Positions 10,001 to 16,315 of a DNA stretch of 25,428 nt are shown here, one piece after another. A program made the translations under genes and the position numbers. Position 1 is the first letter of the stretch; each line of letters starts with the position of its first letter. The DNA comes from an uncultured Chlorobiaceae bacterium (GTDB taxonomy: Bacteria; Bacteroidota; Chlorobiia; Chlorobiales; Chlorobiaceae): the NCBI GenBank assembly GCA_903929845.1, contig CAIYWF010000238.1:1-25428 (forward strand), in the 5' to 3' direction. The notes below the pieces were generated by a model, which saw only the letters and a program-made list of their open reading frames with translations, did no database searches and was not told the DNA's origin.

Positions 10001-10198
10001 CCGGAAGCAGTTATCTCTCTTGAAGTCGCATCGGTTAATGGCTCATCCATACCGTCCTGGATGTCGATTGATTCTGAGCGGAAGATCATCAGCGGAACAC
10101 CGCCAAAAGAGGCTATAGGGGAATATCGGGTTGAAATTATTGCCAAGGACCAGTTTGGTGGCGAAGTACTGACAGTCGTACTGGTCAAAATCGGATAA
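4022..10198 (+). CDS. TpsA-type filamentous haemagglutinin-like exoprotein
   Basis: This is a large secreted adhesin-like protein (2058 residues) of a two-partner (type Vb) secretion system. The N-terminus is a long signal peptide with an amphipathic extension before the hydrophobic core, with likely cleavage after RTFA (34). The TPS secretion domain follows (about 35-260), with the NPNG motif at 117-120 and QNGRTASVINQGYLSGGFIAL-type beta-helix rungs. A Gly-rich beta-helix runs to about 500 and ends in the LLLIDPRNITID block common in TpsA proteins. Then come about ten GNYV/WDNG/AGAVTWGNG repeats (543-1181), more beta-helix with RWLVYSANP near 1393, MBG-type repeats (about 1530-1895) and a C-terminal Ig-like module with IPSWMSID and GTPP (about 1955-2058). 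No C-terminal toxin or sorting motif is seen. The partner TpsB gene begins 25 bases after the stop. No Shine-Dalgarno sequence is evident. Adhesion is inferred from family and architecture. Confidence 0.92.
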   Translation: MKTSFRLIWFNAKDSFITAVVVTQSLLAGSRTFALPAGGQIAAGQAAISTPSASTMQIGQESNHAVINWNSFGIGKGEAVNISQPASQSTLLNRVLGNDPSSIFGTLTANGRVFLVNPNGMLFAPGASVNVGGLVASTLAINDNDFLAGKYTFFQNGRTASVINQGYLSGGFIALLGNNITNTGSIITTKGSTGLAAGAGITLGLDDCGLVTIKVDQTAYNTQITNNGVIEADGGAIIISASAANELLGLVVNNSGKIRASSMTERDGKIVIEGGAIINTGSITSSVINASAKNFVDSGAWNADGIDKGGDISIKATGSIEQTANSRMTADGGSGGSIRIQAEENLYLSGTISTNGSTRQGGQITITAPQTLLAGARVAADGPTGGGRILIGGGWQGNDALLANATTTVITKSSKLNANALDNGNGGTIVVWSEQSTAFAGALEAKGGTNSGNGGEVEVSGHENLAMSGQITMASPHGDNGLLLIDPRNITIDANTTNSLFSLISLSDANPAEGDQHGSGNIVELLNGNIIVASPLDDFVATDAGAVRLYKPDGTLLSMLSGSSANDLVGEKVIALTGNNNAVTITRKWSNAGVAGVGAVTWIDGTTGVSGSVSETNSLIGSALNDGALSILTTLTNGNYVTDSPSWDNGAVVDAGAVTWGNGAKGTAGVISATNSLVGSKTSDGVSSKVTALTNGNYVASSLLWDNGSTTNVGAVTWGNGAGGTVGAISAANSLIGSKSGDNVGTATALTNGNYVISSPLWNGSTTDAGAVTWGNGLGGTVGTISASNSLVGSKASDKVGFSVTALFNGNYVVNSPTWDNGTTIDAGAVTWGNGATGSVGLVSTENSLVGSVANDGLSSTVIALTNGNYVAGFPNWDNGIVVNAGAVTWGNGTTGTVGTISATNSLVGSSANDGISYTLAALTNGNYVIGSSHWDNGAALDVGAVTWGNGAGGTIGVISETNSLIGSTTNDGSVYNIVALSNGNFVVGAPNWDNGAVNEAGAVTWGNGDGGTVGTISIANSLIGSTKNDFAGSDNSGSNRITALKNGNYVVSSSGWDNGSAVNAGAVTWGNGLGGTVGEISASNSLVGSKTGDQAGAITVALPNSNYVTGSSTMDNGSIMNGGSVTLGNGLGGLVGAITSSNSLLGSIKDDQLSSGGIIPLNVGSMNGSFVVSSMNWSNNTGKVEILTPQVVQESLLQEGYASNPGTDNTFTPNQITKLLNAGDNVILKANNNLTVNSAIVTENPVGNGGNLELYAGQSILINANITTDSGNLALVSNDKKANGVADAWRSAGNAVITMAAGTTINAGNGNVTIEIRDGAGRTNIESGDITLRSISANSISAVNYGTTAGSGITLASGTLAASAASGNSIVLAGKDFNNSAGAILSTAGTARWLVYSANPASTIKGLLTSDFRHYNATYTNYSPVNVSESGNGFIYTSAPGQLSVNMTLASGKSYSYYGDQPDATYRYILTGFSDNEDNAENIGLTGAMMVSGVPTTTSNTGNYSISYASGLSSSSGFTFAAGNGLPYTVKPLPIDISADNKDKTYDENDPPLTWDTETQSNGRGLIAGDIFSGELARVSGEEVGSYAITLNTLNNSNYAINYTGANLTINQRPITLSARNASVIYGEVDPALEVAITNGSLGSRTVNDALSDVTGILSRQPGSNVGSYDINLASGSKASNYNITFVTDNNAFSITQRPINISAIPLSKTYGDSDPTLSWSAEEQSSGRGLLAGDSFSGELSRAEGENVSNYAIALNTLKNSNYAINYTGANLTINQRPMTLIAAAASTTYGEPDPVLAVTITSGSLGSVTVSDALSDITGQLSRQTGSNVGSYDINLGSGSKAGNYNITFVTDNNAFSITKRPINISANALSKIYGDGDPMLTWHAEAQSSGQQQALSMNQTFRAASEIYPSPDYTSGMISQTSESLVITPNLLAINDKLNEKQSSELSFTSQSGNASNGGFIAASAIEVPEPAEKFFLFSLPESMFNHSNPEAVISLEVASVNGSSIPSWMSIDSERKIISGTPPKEAIGEYRVEIIAKDQFGGEVLTVVLVKIG
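5650..7565 (+). repeat. Tandem 57-64-residue repeats inside TpsA
   Basis: Ten recognisable units follow the pattern GNYV..SP.WDNG....AGAVTWGNG..GTVG.IS..NSLVGS...D......ALTN, with a degenerate unit at each end. Unit lengths read from the translation are 57 or 58 residues, with two longer ones of 64 and 63. The units are well diverged at the DNA level, so the array is not recently amplified. The pattern resembles a repeat of unknown function catalogued in haemagglutinin-like proteins (I believe DUF5649). Confidence 0.85.
8623..9702 (+). repeat. MBG-type repeats with exact 495-bp period
   Basis: Blocks beginning (R/L)PI(D/N)ISA recur with their ATATTTC-like core at 8631, 9126 and 9621, exactly 495 bp (165 residues) apart. 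Each full unit holds two related sub-domains, one with KTYGD.DP.L.W and the other with YGE.DP.L.V, each closing in NYNITFVTDN or NYAINYTGANLTI. The third unit stops after AEAQSSG near 9702 and runs into unrelated sequence. The pattern matches the MBG family of bacterial surface beta domains. Confidence 0.85.
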
Positions 10199-10223
10199 AA
10201 ATCTGAAAATTACAGAATGTTGT

Positions 10224-11912
10224 ATGGCGGCATCATTGAACACACTCCTCTTCCTCTCAGTCTTTACGGCCAGCACCGCTTTTGCAGCTACTCTGCCTGA
10301 TGCTGGCCGACTTCTTAACGAAAGTGTAACCTTGCCCTCTTTTTTTCCCCGGCAAGCACCACCTGATCATCAGAAACAAATTGGAACGGGGAAACTAAAC
10401 CAGGGGAGTACCCGAATCAAAGTTTCAGGTTTTACCTTTACCGGAAACACCCTTTTTTCCGACAGTGAGCTTTCTGATCTCATGGCGAATTATAAAGGAG
10501 AAAAACAGACGCTTGACGAACAGGATAACGCATCCTCAACAATCACCAACGCCTACCGAAAAAAGGGGTATTTTCTGGCATCAGCCTTTTTGCCCCCTCA
10601 AACGCTGACCCCTGGCACTCCTCTTGTCATTGACGTTATTGAAGGCGTTCTGGAAAAGATACGTGTTGAAACTAAACCTGCTATAACAAGAACACAGAAA
10701 TCTCTTCTGGAATATTATGCCAATCAGGTGCCCTCCGACCAGCCTCTTGAAAATGGATCCCTTACTTCCATGGTCATGAGAACCAATGAACTGCCCAACA
10801 TCTCTTCACGTATCCTGCTGGAACCGGGCTCAAGACCCGGCACAACAAAAGCAATCCTTGAAGTTATTGAAGGCAAGCCCTACGACTACTCAGTGAACAT
10901 TGACAACTATGGAAACGAGGCAACAGGCTCCAATCACTTCAGTGGCTGTATGGAACTTTATTCTCCTCTTCATCTTGGTGATCAGTTAACACTGCGCATA
11001 CAGACATCAACAATCGGAAACCTGCAGAATGTGCAAACCGGCTATTCAATACCTGTGACGCCATACGGAACAAAAATCGGATTCAACTACAACTACGTCA
11101 CTTATCAGATGGGCGGATTATTCCAGGCATTGAATGCTTTTGGCGATGCCCACAACCTGATTTTTTCCCTTACCCAGCCAATCATACGAAACAGAAATCT
11201 GATCCTGAATGCAACACTTGCTGGAGAAGGCAAAATGCTGGACGATCGAATTGAAAGTGCGCAATCCAGCAATCAACGTCTTTCCGCATCTTGTCAGACT
11301 GGGCTTACCGGCATACAGATGGATAACATGCTGGGAGGGGGTTCCACCTCACTCTCCCTTGGTTTTATAAGAGGACAATTGTGTCTCAATGATGCCGACA
11401 CACTTTCAAAAGACCAGGCAGCACAAGGATTGCATACCAACGGAGGTTATACCAAGCTGAACTTGAGTCTTGCCCGCACCCAGATGATTTCTCAAGGCTT
11501 GACTCTTTATGCCAGCGCCTATGGTCAGTGGAGCAATAAAAACATGAACAGCTCAGAACAACTCTCACTGGCTGGACCAAGTGCGGTACGTGCCTGGCAA
11601 ACAACCGAGTCTTATGCCGATAAAGGTGTTGTGGCGACCGCTGAACTGCGCTATCTTTTTGACTCAACCGGGGAACTCCCGGGAAAACTCGAGCTCTCCG
11701 CGTTTGTTGACCATGGCTATGCTGTTCTTCATAACACCCCCCTGCCCGATGCAGGCAATAACACAAGCAACTTGACCGGAGCTGGATTTGGGGTAAAATG
11801 GTTTGATGCCAAAAACTATTGCCTGCAATCAACAGCAGCCTGGAAAATTTCAGGAGCAAGCTCTCCAACGGAGAGTCCCATGGTATATGCACAGGCTATA
11901 AAAAGTTTTTAA
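10224..11912 (+). CDS. TpsB outer-membrane transporter (ShlB/FhaC/HecB family)
   Basis: This is a 16-stranded outer-membrane beta-barrel (Omp85 superfamily) that recognises the TPS domain of its exoprotein and threads it across the outer membrane. The 562-residue product has a signal peptide (cleavage likely after AFA, residue 21) and a proline-rich linker. The first POTRA-2 domain covers about 63-140 (IKVSGFTFTGNTLFS ... YRKKGYFLASAFLPPQ) and a second POTRA about 143-217. The barrel runs to the terminal phenylalanine, the usual C-terminal barrel signal. The lid-loop motif reads LAGPSAVRAW (449-458), keeping the conserved arginine R456 while VRGY/F is replaced by VRAW. Length is typical for the family. 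It lies 25 bases after the TpsA stop on the same strand, so the pair should be one operon, with the transporter serving that exoprotein and possibly the second one at the window end. Confidence 0.93.
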   Translation: MAASLNTLLFLSVFTASTAFAATLPDAGRLLNESVTLPSFFPRQAPPDHQKQIGTGKLNQGSTRIKVSGFTFTGNTLFSDSELSDLMANYKGEKQTLDEQDNASSTITNAYRKKGYFLASAFLPPQTLTPGTPLVIDVIEGVLEKIRVETKPAITRTQKSLLEYYANQVPSDQPLENGSLTSMVMRTNELPNISSRILLEPGSRPGTTKAILEVIEGKPYDYSVNIDNYGNEATGSNHFSGCMELYSPLHLGDQLTLRIQTSTIGNLQNVQTGYSIPVTPYGTKIGFNYNYVTYQMGGLFQALNAFGDAHNLIFSLTQPIIRNRNLILNATLAGEGKMLDDRIESAQSSNQRLSASCQTGLTGIQMDNMLGGGSTSLSLGFIRGQLCLNDADTLSKDQAAQGLHTNGGYTKLNLSLARTQMISQGLTLYASAYGQWSNKNMNSSEQLSLAGPSAVRAWQTTESYADKGVVATAELRYLFDSTGELPGKLELSAFVDHGYAVLHNTPLPDAGNNTSNLTGAGFGVKWFDAKNYCLQSTAAWKISGASSPTESPMVYAQAIKSF

Positions 11913-12050
11913 CGAAATTGTTGTTTTTGGTTGAGCACCTGGCAGCTCTCTTGACAAGAAAACAGAAATTCGTGAAACAGTAATTTTTTGCGTACACTTT
12001 GCTTGCCACTGCCGACAAGGGAAACCGGTAACGACAATCATTGTAAACCC

Positions 12051-12479
12051 ATGCGTATTTCACGAAAAATAGAACTCGATTACGGCCATACGCTTCCGAA
12101 CAGCTTTTCTTTCTGTAACCAACTGCACGGCCATCGCGGGGTGGTTGTCGCCACCGTTGAAGGTGAGCTGATCAAGCGCAAAAACGACAGTGAAGAGGGA
12201 ATGGTGATGGATTTCAAGTTTTTAAAAGAGATCATGGTGCAGCACATTCATGACAAGCTTGATCACGGCTTTGCTGTCTGGAAAGATGATCATGAAGATC
12301 TTGACTTTATCATGAAACGCAATTCAAGGGTTCTGGTTACTGATGAACCTCCAACGGCTGAATGCCTTGCCAAATGGGCGTTTAACCAAATCACCCCCCA
12401 CTTGCCTGAAGGAGTATCGCTTAAACAGCTTCGCTGGTATGAGACCCCCAACAATTGGGCAGATTATGACTGCGACTAA
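12051..12479 (+). CDS. queD: 6-pyruvoyl-tetrahydropterin synthase / QueD family protein
   Basis: This cytoplasmic zinc enzyme acts on 7,8-dihydroneopterin triphosphate. The QueD form yields 6-carboxytetrahydropterin for queuosine, and the PTPS form yields 6-pyruvoyl-tetrahydropterin for biopterins. The 142-residue product shows zinc ligands H13, H26 and H28, catalytic C22 in the C-x3-HGH motif, MVMDFKFLK (51-59), the LDH pair (70-72), PTAEC (101-105) and a C-terminal ETPNN. The frame is open from 11988, but MRISRKIELDYGH is the family N-terminus, so ATG 12051 is chosen. A sepiapterin-reductase-like gene lies 1.2 kb downstream, which makes a biopterin role plausible. The QueD symbol is the conservative choice and the substrate is not decided by sequence. 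Confidence 0.85.
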   Translation: MRISRKIELDYGHTLPNSFSFCNQLHGHRGVVVATVEGELIKRKNDSEEGMVMDFKFLKEIMVQHIHDKLDHGFAVWKDDHEDLDFIMKRNSRVLVTDEPPTAECLAKWAFNQITPHLPEGVSLKQLRWYETPNNWADYDCD

Positions 12480-12503
12480 AAAGAACTTGCTTTCTTCTCG
12501 CTT

Positions 12504-12545
12504 TTTTTTTGTAAACTCCATAAATACGTTTTTTTTACAAAAAAA
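12504..12545. repeat. TTTTGTAAA/TTTACAAAA inverted repeat before radC
   Basis: TTTTTTTGTAAA (12504-12515) and TTTACAAAAAAA (12534-12545) are perfect 12-base inverted arms around an 18-base spacer, between the PTPS gene and radC. A related inverted repeat occurs upstream of deaD at 22489-22522. It has no GC clamp, so it is a poor terminator. An operator-like role is possible. Confidence 0.5.
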
Positions 12546-12582
12546 TCGAAATTATTCAGCGTTTTCAATAAAAACAGAAGAA

Positions 12583-13251
12583 ATGCGACTCCATGATTTT
12601 GACCCTGAAAACCGACCGAGAGAGAGGTTTCTCAGCAGCGGACCTTCCTCACTCAGTCCGGCCGAACTGCTGGCTATCATCCTTCGCTTCGGCTCAAGAA
12701 AACTCAATATTGTTGATACCTGTAATAAAATTATTGCAAGGTTCACTCTTGAGAAGCTTGTCAATATAACCATCGGGGAACTTCAGGAGATCGAGGGAAT
12801 CGGAGAGGCGAAAGCCATGCAAATTGTTGCTGTCTTTGAATTGAACAAGCGGTTGCACTACACACGAAACAACAATAAGAAAATCCAGGCGGCAAGAGAT
12901 ATTTTTGAATACATGGCTGGCCGTATCCCTGATGAAACAAAAGAGCACCTCTTCGTCCTGCACCTGAACACCAAAAACCAGATCATTAAAACCGAGCAGG
13001 TTTCTGTAGGAACACTCAACGCTGCACTGATTCACCCCCGTGAGGTATTTAAGGCTGCAATCAAGGAGAGTTCACATGCCATTATTCTTGTGCATAACCA
13101 CCCATCAGGAGACGTTGAACCAAGCAATGCCGACAAGCAGGTTACGGAGCTCCTGAAAAAGGCAAGCGCCGTCATCCAGATCGACTTGCTGGACCACATT
13201 ATCATCGGAAGAACAGATTGGTTCAGCTTTAGGGAAAGTGGCCTGCTCTGA
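12583..13251 (+). CDS. radC: RadC family JAMM/MPN-domain protein
   Basis: RadC proteins are historically called DNA-repair proteins, but their function remains unsettled. The fold combines a helix-hairpin-helix region with a JAB1/MPN metalloprotease-like domain. The product has 222 residues, the standard length. The HhH segment ELQEIEGIGEAKAMQI lies at 66-81 and the metal motif HNHPSGDVEPSNAD at 171-184 (H171, H173, D184 as putative zinc ligands), all intact. The frame stays open upstream to 12343, overlapping the PTPS gene. MRLHDFDPENRPRERF is the family start, so ATG 12583 is chosen, with AGAAGA just before it. The gene is convergent with the cold-shock gene, with only 9 bases between the two stops. 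Confidence 0.93.
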   Translation: MRLHDFDPENRPRERFLSSGPSSLSPAELLAIILRFGSRKLNIVDTCNKIIARFTLEKLVNITIGELQEIEGIGEAKAMQIVAVFELNKRLHYTRNNNKKIQAARDIFEYMAGRIPDETKEHLFVLHLNTKNQIIKTEQVSVGTLNAALIHPREVFKAAIKESSHAIILVHNHPSGDVEPSNADKQVTELLKKASAVIQIDLLDHIIIGRTDWFSFRESGLL

Positions 13252-13260
13252 CAATGATCT

Positions 13261-13515
13261 CTACGCGAATGACACCTGAACTGGCTGAGCATTACCTGAT
13301 CCGCTCTGAGAAATCTCTCGAACATTCTTTGCCTGCAATCCTTTCCCGGTTTTGTCGAGCTCAAAATCCACTTCGGCGTCCTGATTCAGTACCTTGAAAC
13401 TTTGTTCCGACTGGATAGCAGAAAAATGAACAAAAATATCCTCTCCTCCATCGGGATTTAAAAGGAAACCGTACCCCTTTTTCCCATCAAACCATTTAAC
13501 TTTAGTGATACCCAT
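13261..13515 (-). CDS. Cold-shock domain protein (CspA family)
   Basis: This is a small single-stranded nucleic-acid-binding protein that acts as an RNA chaperone. It has 84 residues and one five-stranded cold-shock domain. RNP-1 is KGYGFL (13-18) and RNP-2 is DIFVHF (26-31), with the preceding KWFDGKKG typical of the family. The last ~14 residues (ISQSGSGNAQPVQVSFA region) are a flexible tail beyond the core domain. The gene converges on radC and has a 210-base AT-rich region upstream that it shares with the divergent SDR gene. An inverted repeat overlaps its start codon (separate entry). Whether it is cold-induced cannot be told from sequence. Confidence 0.93.
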   Translation of the reverse strand: MGITKVKWFDGKKGYGFLLNPDGGEDIFVHFSAIQSEQSFKVLNQDAEVDFELDKTGKGLQAKNVREISQSGSGNAQPVQVSFA

Positions 13516-13537
13516 GATAAACGTCAGAATTTATCAT
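13514..13537 (-). promoter_or_regulatory. Hairpin enclosing the csp start codon
   Basis: On the mRNA strand, ATGATAAA and TTTATCAT are perfect 8-base complementary arms around an 8-base loop, and the second arm runs into the csp ATG (13513-13515). Folding would occlude initiation. The stem is A/U-rich and would melt easily. Regulation is inferred; the complementarity is seen directly. Confidence 0.4.
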
Positions 13538-13676
13538 TATTAATAAAGAGCAAAACGACACTCGCATGAGGCCTTTGCGACTTACTTACACAAGAAATAT
13601 ATATTTTTTCTCAGAAACTTCACACGTTACGACCAAAAACACAACCAAATTACAATGCGAACACAACACAAAAGAA

Positions 13677-13682
13677 AGTATA
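13677..13682 (-). promoter_or_regulatory. Candidate -10 box for the csp gene
   Basis: TATACT on the minus strand sits about 160 bases before the csp ATG. No convincing -35 box lies 16-18 bases further upstream. If it is used, the csp mRNA would have a long leader that is rich in G and U, because the plus strand here is A/C-rich. Low confidence. Confidence 0.25.
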
Positions 13683-13725
13683 AGTTATTCATACATAAAA
13701 ATACAGTTAGCCATCTTTAATAAAA

Positions 13726-14457
13726 ATGAAACACATCATCGTCATAACCGGCGCGGGCAAGGGAATCGGCAAGGCTATAGCTATTGATTTTGCTCGCGCT
13801 GCCGGAACACAGAACAACTTTAGTCCAGTCCTGATCCTGGTTTCGAGGACGCTTTCCGATCTTGAAAACGTTGCTGACATGTGCCGTTCTTACGGTGCAG
13901 ATGCAGATATCGTTCTGGCTGACATTTCCGACACCGCACAGATTGACCAGCTCGTCAGTACCACGATTGAGCGTTACGGCACTATTGACTGTCTTGTGAA
14001 CAATGCCGGAGTCGGCAGGTTCAAGCCACTTGCCGAACTGACCGAGGAAGATTTTGAGTATACGATATCGACAAATCTGAAAGGCACGTTTTTTCTGACA
14101 CAGAAGGTCTTTTCGGTCATGGAAAAGAACAAATCAGGTCACATTTTTTTTATAACCTCTGTTGCCGCAGAAATAGCATTCAAGAGTTCTTCGATCTACT
14201 CCATGTCAAAGTTTGGACAGAAAGGACTTGTTGAAGCGATGCGGTTATACGCAAAAACGTGCAATGTCAGAATTACCAATGTCATGCCTGGGGCGGTCTA
14301 TACTCCAATGTGGGGAGAGGTGCCGGAAGAGATAAAAGCAACAATGATGATGCCGGAAGATATTTCTGCCCCCCTTGTCAATGCCTATCTCCTGCCACAA
14401 CGAACATCAGTGGAAGAACTTGTCTTCAGGCCGGTGTGCGGTGATATCAATGATTGA
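13726..14457 (+). CDS. Short-chain dehydrogenase, sepiapterin reductase-like
   Basis: This is an NADP(H)-dependent classical SDR of 243 residues. It has the cofactor loop TGAGKGIG (8-15), NNAG (92-95), N117, catalytic S145, Y158 and K162 (YSMSK), and PGAVYTPMW (188-196). The N-terminus MKHIIVITGAGKGIGKAIA, the NNAGVGRFK block and the MMMPEDI..P segment closely match, from memory, the Chlorobium tepidum sepiapterin reductase. That enzyme reduces pterin side-chain carbonyls to give the L-threo-biopterin found in green sulfur bacteria. The PTPS/QueD-family gene 1.2 kb upstream could supply its substrate. The general SDR call is certain; the substrate call rests on recalled similarity. A fatty-acid or sugar reductase role is the alternative. 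Confidence 0.85.
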   Translation: MKHIIVITGAGKGIGKAIAIDFARAAGTQNNFSPVLILVSRTLSDLENVADMCRSYGADADIVLADISDTAQIDQLVSTTIERYGTIDCLVNNAGVGRFKPLAELTEEDFEYTISTNLKGTFFLTQKVFSVMEKNKSGHIFFITSVAAEIAFKSSSIYSMSKFGQKGLVEAMRLYAKTCNVRITNVMPGAVYTPMWGEVPEEIKATMMMPEDISAPLVNAYLLPQRTSVEELVFRPVCGDIND

Positions 14458-14547
14458 ACAAGGCAAAAGCTCTTGGGTGTGGGAAAGCAGGTTTTTTTCC
14501 TGTATTTTTCGATTCTTCTTTATAAAAAAATTTGAGCCGACATCACC

Positions 14548-15006
14548 ATGAGTCTGAAAGAAAAAATAGATCTGGATCTGAAAAATTCAATGAAAAGCGG
14601 CGATAAAACCCGCCTGAATGCCATCCGTTCCATTCGTGCCGCACTGCTGGAAAAAGAGGTCTCCATCCGTGTTGGCGGCATCGCAGTGCTGACGAATGAG
14701 CAGGAATTGGAGGTACTGGTGAGTCTTGCCAAAAAACGGCGTGATGCCATTGAGCAGTTTACTGCCGGGAATCGTCTTGATCTCGCTGAAACTGAGCAGG
14801 CTGAGTTGGCTGTGCTTGATGAGTATCTTCCTGCTCCTGTTTCTGACGATGAAGTAAGGGCTGTGATACAGGATATCATCACAAAAACAGGCGCTGCATC
14901 CATGAAAGAGATGGGCAAAGTGATGGCAGAAGCCATGAAAGCGCTCAAGGGAAAAGCTGATGGCACCAAGGTTCAGCAAATCGTCAAGTCACTGCTTTCA
15001 GCATAA
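14548..15006 (+). CDS. yqeY: GatB/YqeY domain-containing protein
   Basis: This 152-residue, mostly helical protein belongs to the YqeY family, related to the tRNA-binding tail domain of the amidotransferase subunit GatB. It has the normal stand-alone length. Family features include the N-terminal SLKEKIDLDLKNSMKSGD followed by LNAIRSIRAALLEKE. Next come a basic helix at KKRRDAIEQFTAGNR, the LDEYLPAPVSDDEV hinge, and a C-terminal KEMGKVMAEAMKALKGKADG with VQQIVKSLL. The precise function is unknown; tRNA or amidotransferase association is inferred from the domain. serS begins 20 bases after the stop on the same strand, so both are probably co-transcribed, which suits a translation-related role. 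Confidence 0.93.
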   Translation: MSLKEKIDLDLKNSMKSGDKTRLNAIRSIRAALLEKEVSIRVGGIAVLTNEQELEVLVSLAKKRRDAIEQFTAGNRLDLAETEQAELAVLDEYLPAPVSDDEVRAVIQDIITKTGAASMKEMGKVMAEAMKALKGKADGTKVQQIVKSLLSA

Positions 15007-15025
15007 CCCATTCTTACTCACCATC

Positions 15026-16306
15026 ATGCTTGATATCAACTATATCCGCCAGAATCCGGAAGAGGTTGTTGCCATGCTGCGCAACCGACAGCTCTCTGTG
15101 GAAGAGCCGAAACTTCACCAGTTGATGGCCTTCGACAAAAAGCGCAAGCAACTGGTGCAGCGTTCTGATGAACAGAAAGCCCTGCGAAACAAGGTTTCAA
15201 AAGAGATTGCCGATATAAAAAAGAGCGGCAAAGGCTCATCTGAAGAGCTGATCATCCAGATGAAATCAGTGTCCGAAGAGATAACCAGAATGGATACCGC
15301 GCTCAGCCAGCTTGAAGAAGAGATTGAGAATATCCTTCTTGCCCTTCCCAACAAACTTCACCCGTCGGTTCCAGTCGGGCGACGTGCTGCTGACAACCAG
15401 ATTTTCGGAGAGCCGGTAACCTTTGCTCACTCCCTTGACTTCTCGGTTAAAAACCACCTTGAACTTGGCAAATCCCTCGGCATTCTCGACTTTGAACGTG
15501 GCGCAAAGGTTAGCGGCGCCGGATTTCCCGCCTACATTGGCAAAGGCGCCCGTCTGGAACGGGCCCTGATCAACTTTATGCTCGACACGCATAGCGAATG
15601 CCATGGCTATACCGAGGTGTTCCCGCCTTTTCTTGTCAATCAGGAGTCGCTGAGAGGAACCGGACAGTGGCCGAAATTTGCCGACCAAGTTTACCACATC
15701 GGTGAAGATGACCTCTATGCCATTCCTACCGCTGAGGTACCGGTCACGAACCTCCATCGGGGAGAGATGCTTGAGACCGCAAGTCTGCCAATCTCCTACG
15801 CCGCCTATTCAGCCTGTTTCCGTCGCGAAGCGGGAAGTTATGGTAAGGATACACGCGGGTTCCTCAGGGTGCATCAGTTCAACAAGGTGGAAATGGTGAA
15901 GTTTACCCGACCAGAAACCTCCTATGCTGCGCTTGAGGAGATTCGCTCTCATGCAGAAGCAATCCTTGTGGCCTTGAAGATCCCCTATCGTGTCTTGCTG
16001 CTTTGCAGCGGAGACATCAGCGCCAATGCGACGAAATGTTACGACATTGAGGTCTGGTCACCTGCGGAACAGAAATATCTTGAGGCATCAAGTTGCTCAA
16101 ACTTTGAAGATTACCAGGCAAGAAGATCGAACATCCGTTTCAAGCCCGACAGCAAGTCAAAACCTGAGTTTGTGCACACCCTGAACGGTTCAGGCTTGGC
16201 AACTTCGCGACTCATGGTCTCATTGCTTGAGCACTACCAGACCACTGAGGGCAATATCAGGGTGCCTGAAGCATTACAGCGCTATACCGGATTTGAGGAG
16301 ATCTGA
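15026..16306 (+). CDS. serS: Seryl-tRNA synthetase
   Basis: This cytoplasmic class II aminoacyl-tRNA synthetase charges tRNA-Ser (and tRNA-Sec where present). From ATG 15026 the product has 426 residues, the usual bacterial length. Residues about 30-110 form the charged coiled-coil arm that grips the long variable arm of tRNA-Ser. The catalytic domain shows TAEVP, motif 2 (FRREAGSYGKDTRGFLRVHQF, about 264-284) and motif 3 (GSGLATSRLMVSLLEHYQ, about 388-405). The frame is open from 14960, but that start lies inside yqeY, and MLDINYIRQNPE is the family N-terminus. The gene follows yqeY closely and converges with metX, with 9 bases between the stop codons. Confidence 0.97.
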   Translation: MLDINYIRQNPEEVVAMLRNRQLSVEEPKLHQLMAFDKKRKQLVQRSDEQKALRNKVSKEIADIKKSGKGSSEELIIQMKSVSEEITRMDTALSQLEEEIENILLALPNKLHPSVPVGRRAADNQIFGEPVTFAHSLDFSVKNHLELGKSLGILDFERGAKVSGAGFPAYIGKGARLERALINFMLDTHSECHGYTEVFPPFLVNQESLRGTGQWPKFADQVYHIGEDDLYAIPTAEVPVTNLHRGEMLETASLPISYAAYSACFRREAGSYGKDTRGFLRVHQFNKVEMVKFTRPETSYAALEEIRSHAEAILVALKIPYRVLLLCSGDISANATKCYDIEVWSPAEQKYLEASSCSNFEDYQARRSNIRFKPDSKSKPEFVHTLNGSGLATSRLMVSLLEHYQTTEGNIRVPEALQRYTGFEEI

Positions 16307-16315
16307 GCCATTCCC

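Noticed and set aside
11951..11956. Perfect TTGACA as a -35 box for the PTPS gene
   Set aside because: No acceptable -10 box lies 16-18 bases downstream, so a promoter cannot be supported.
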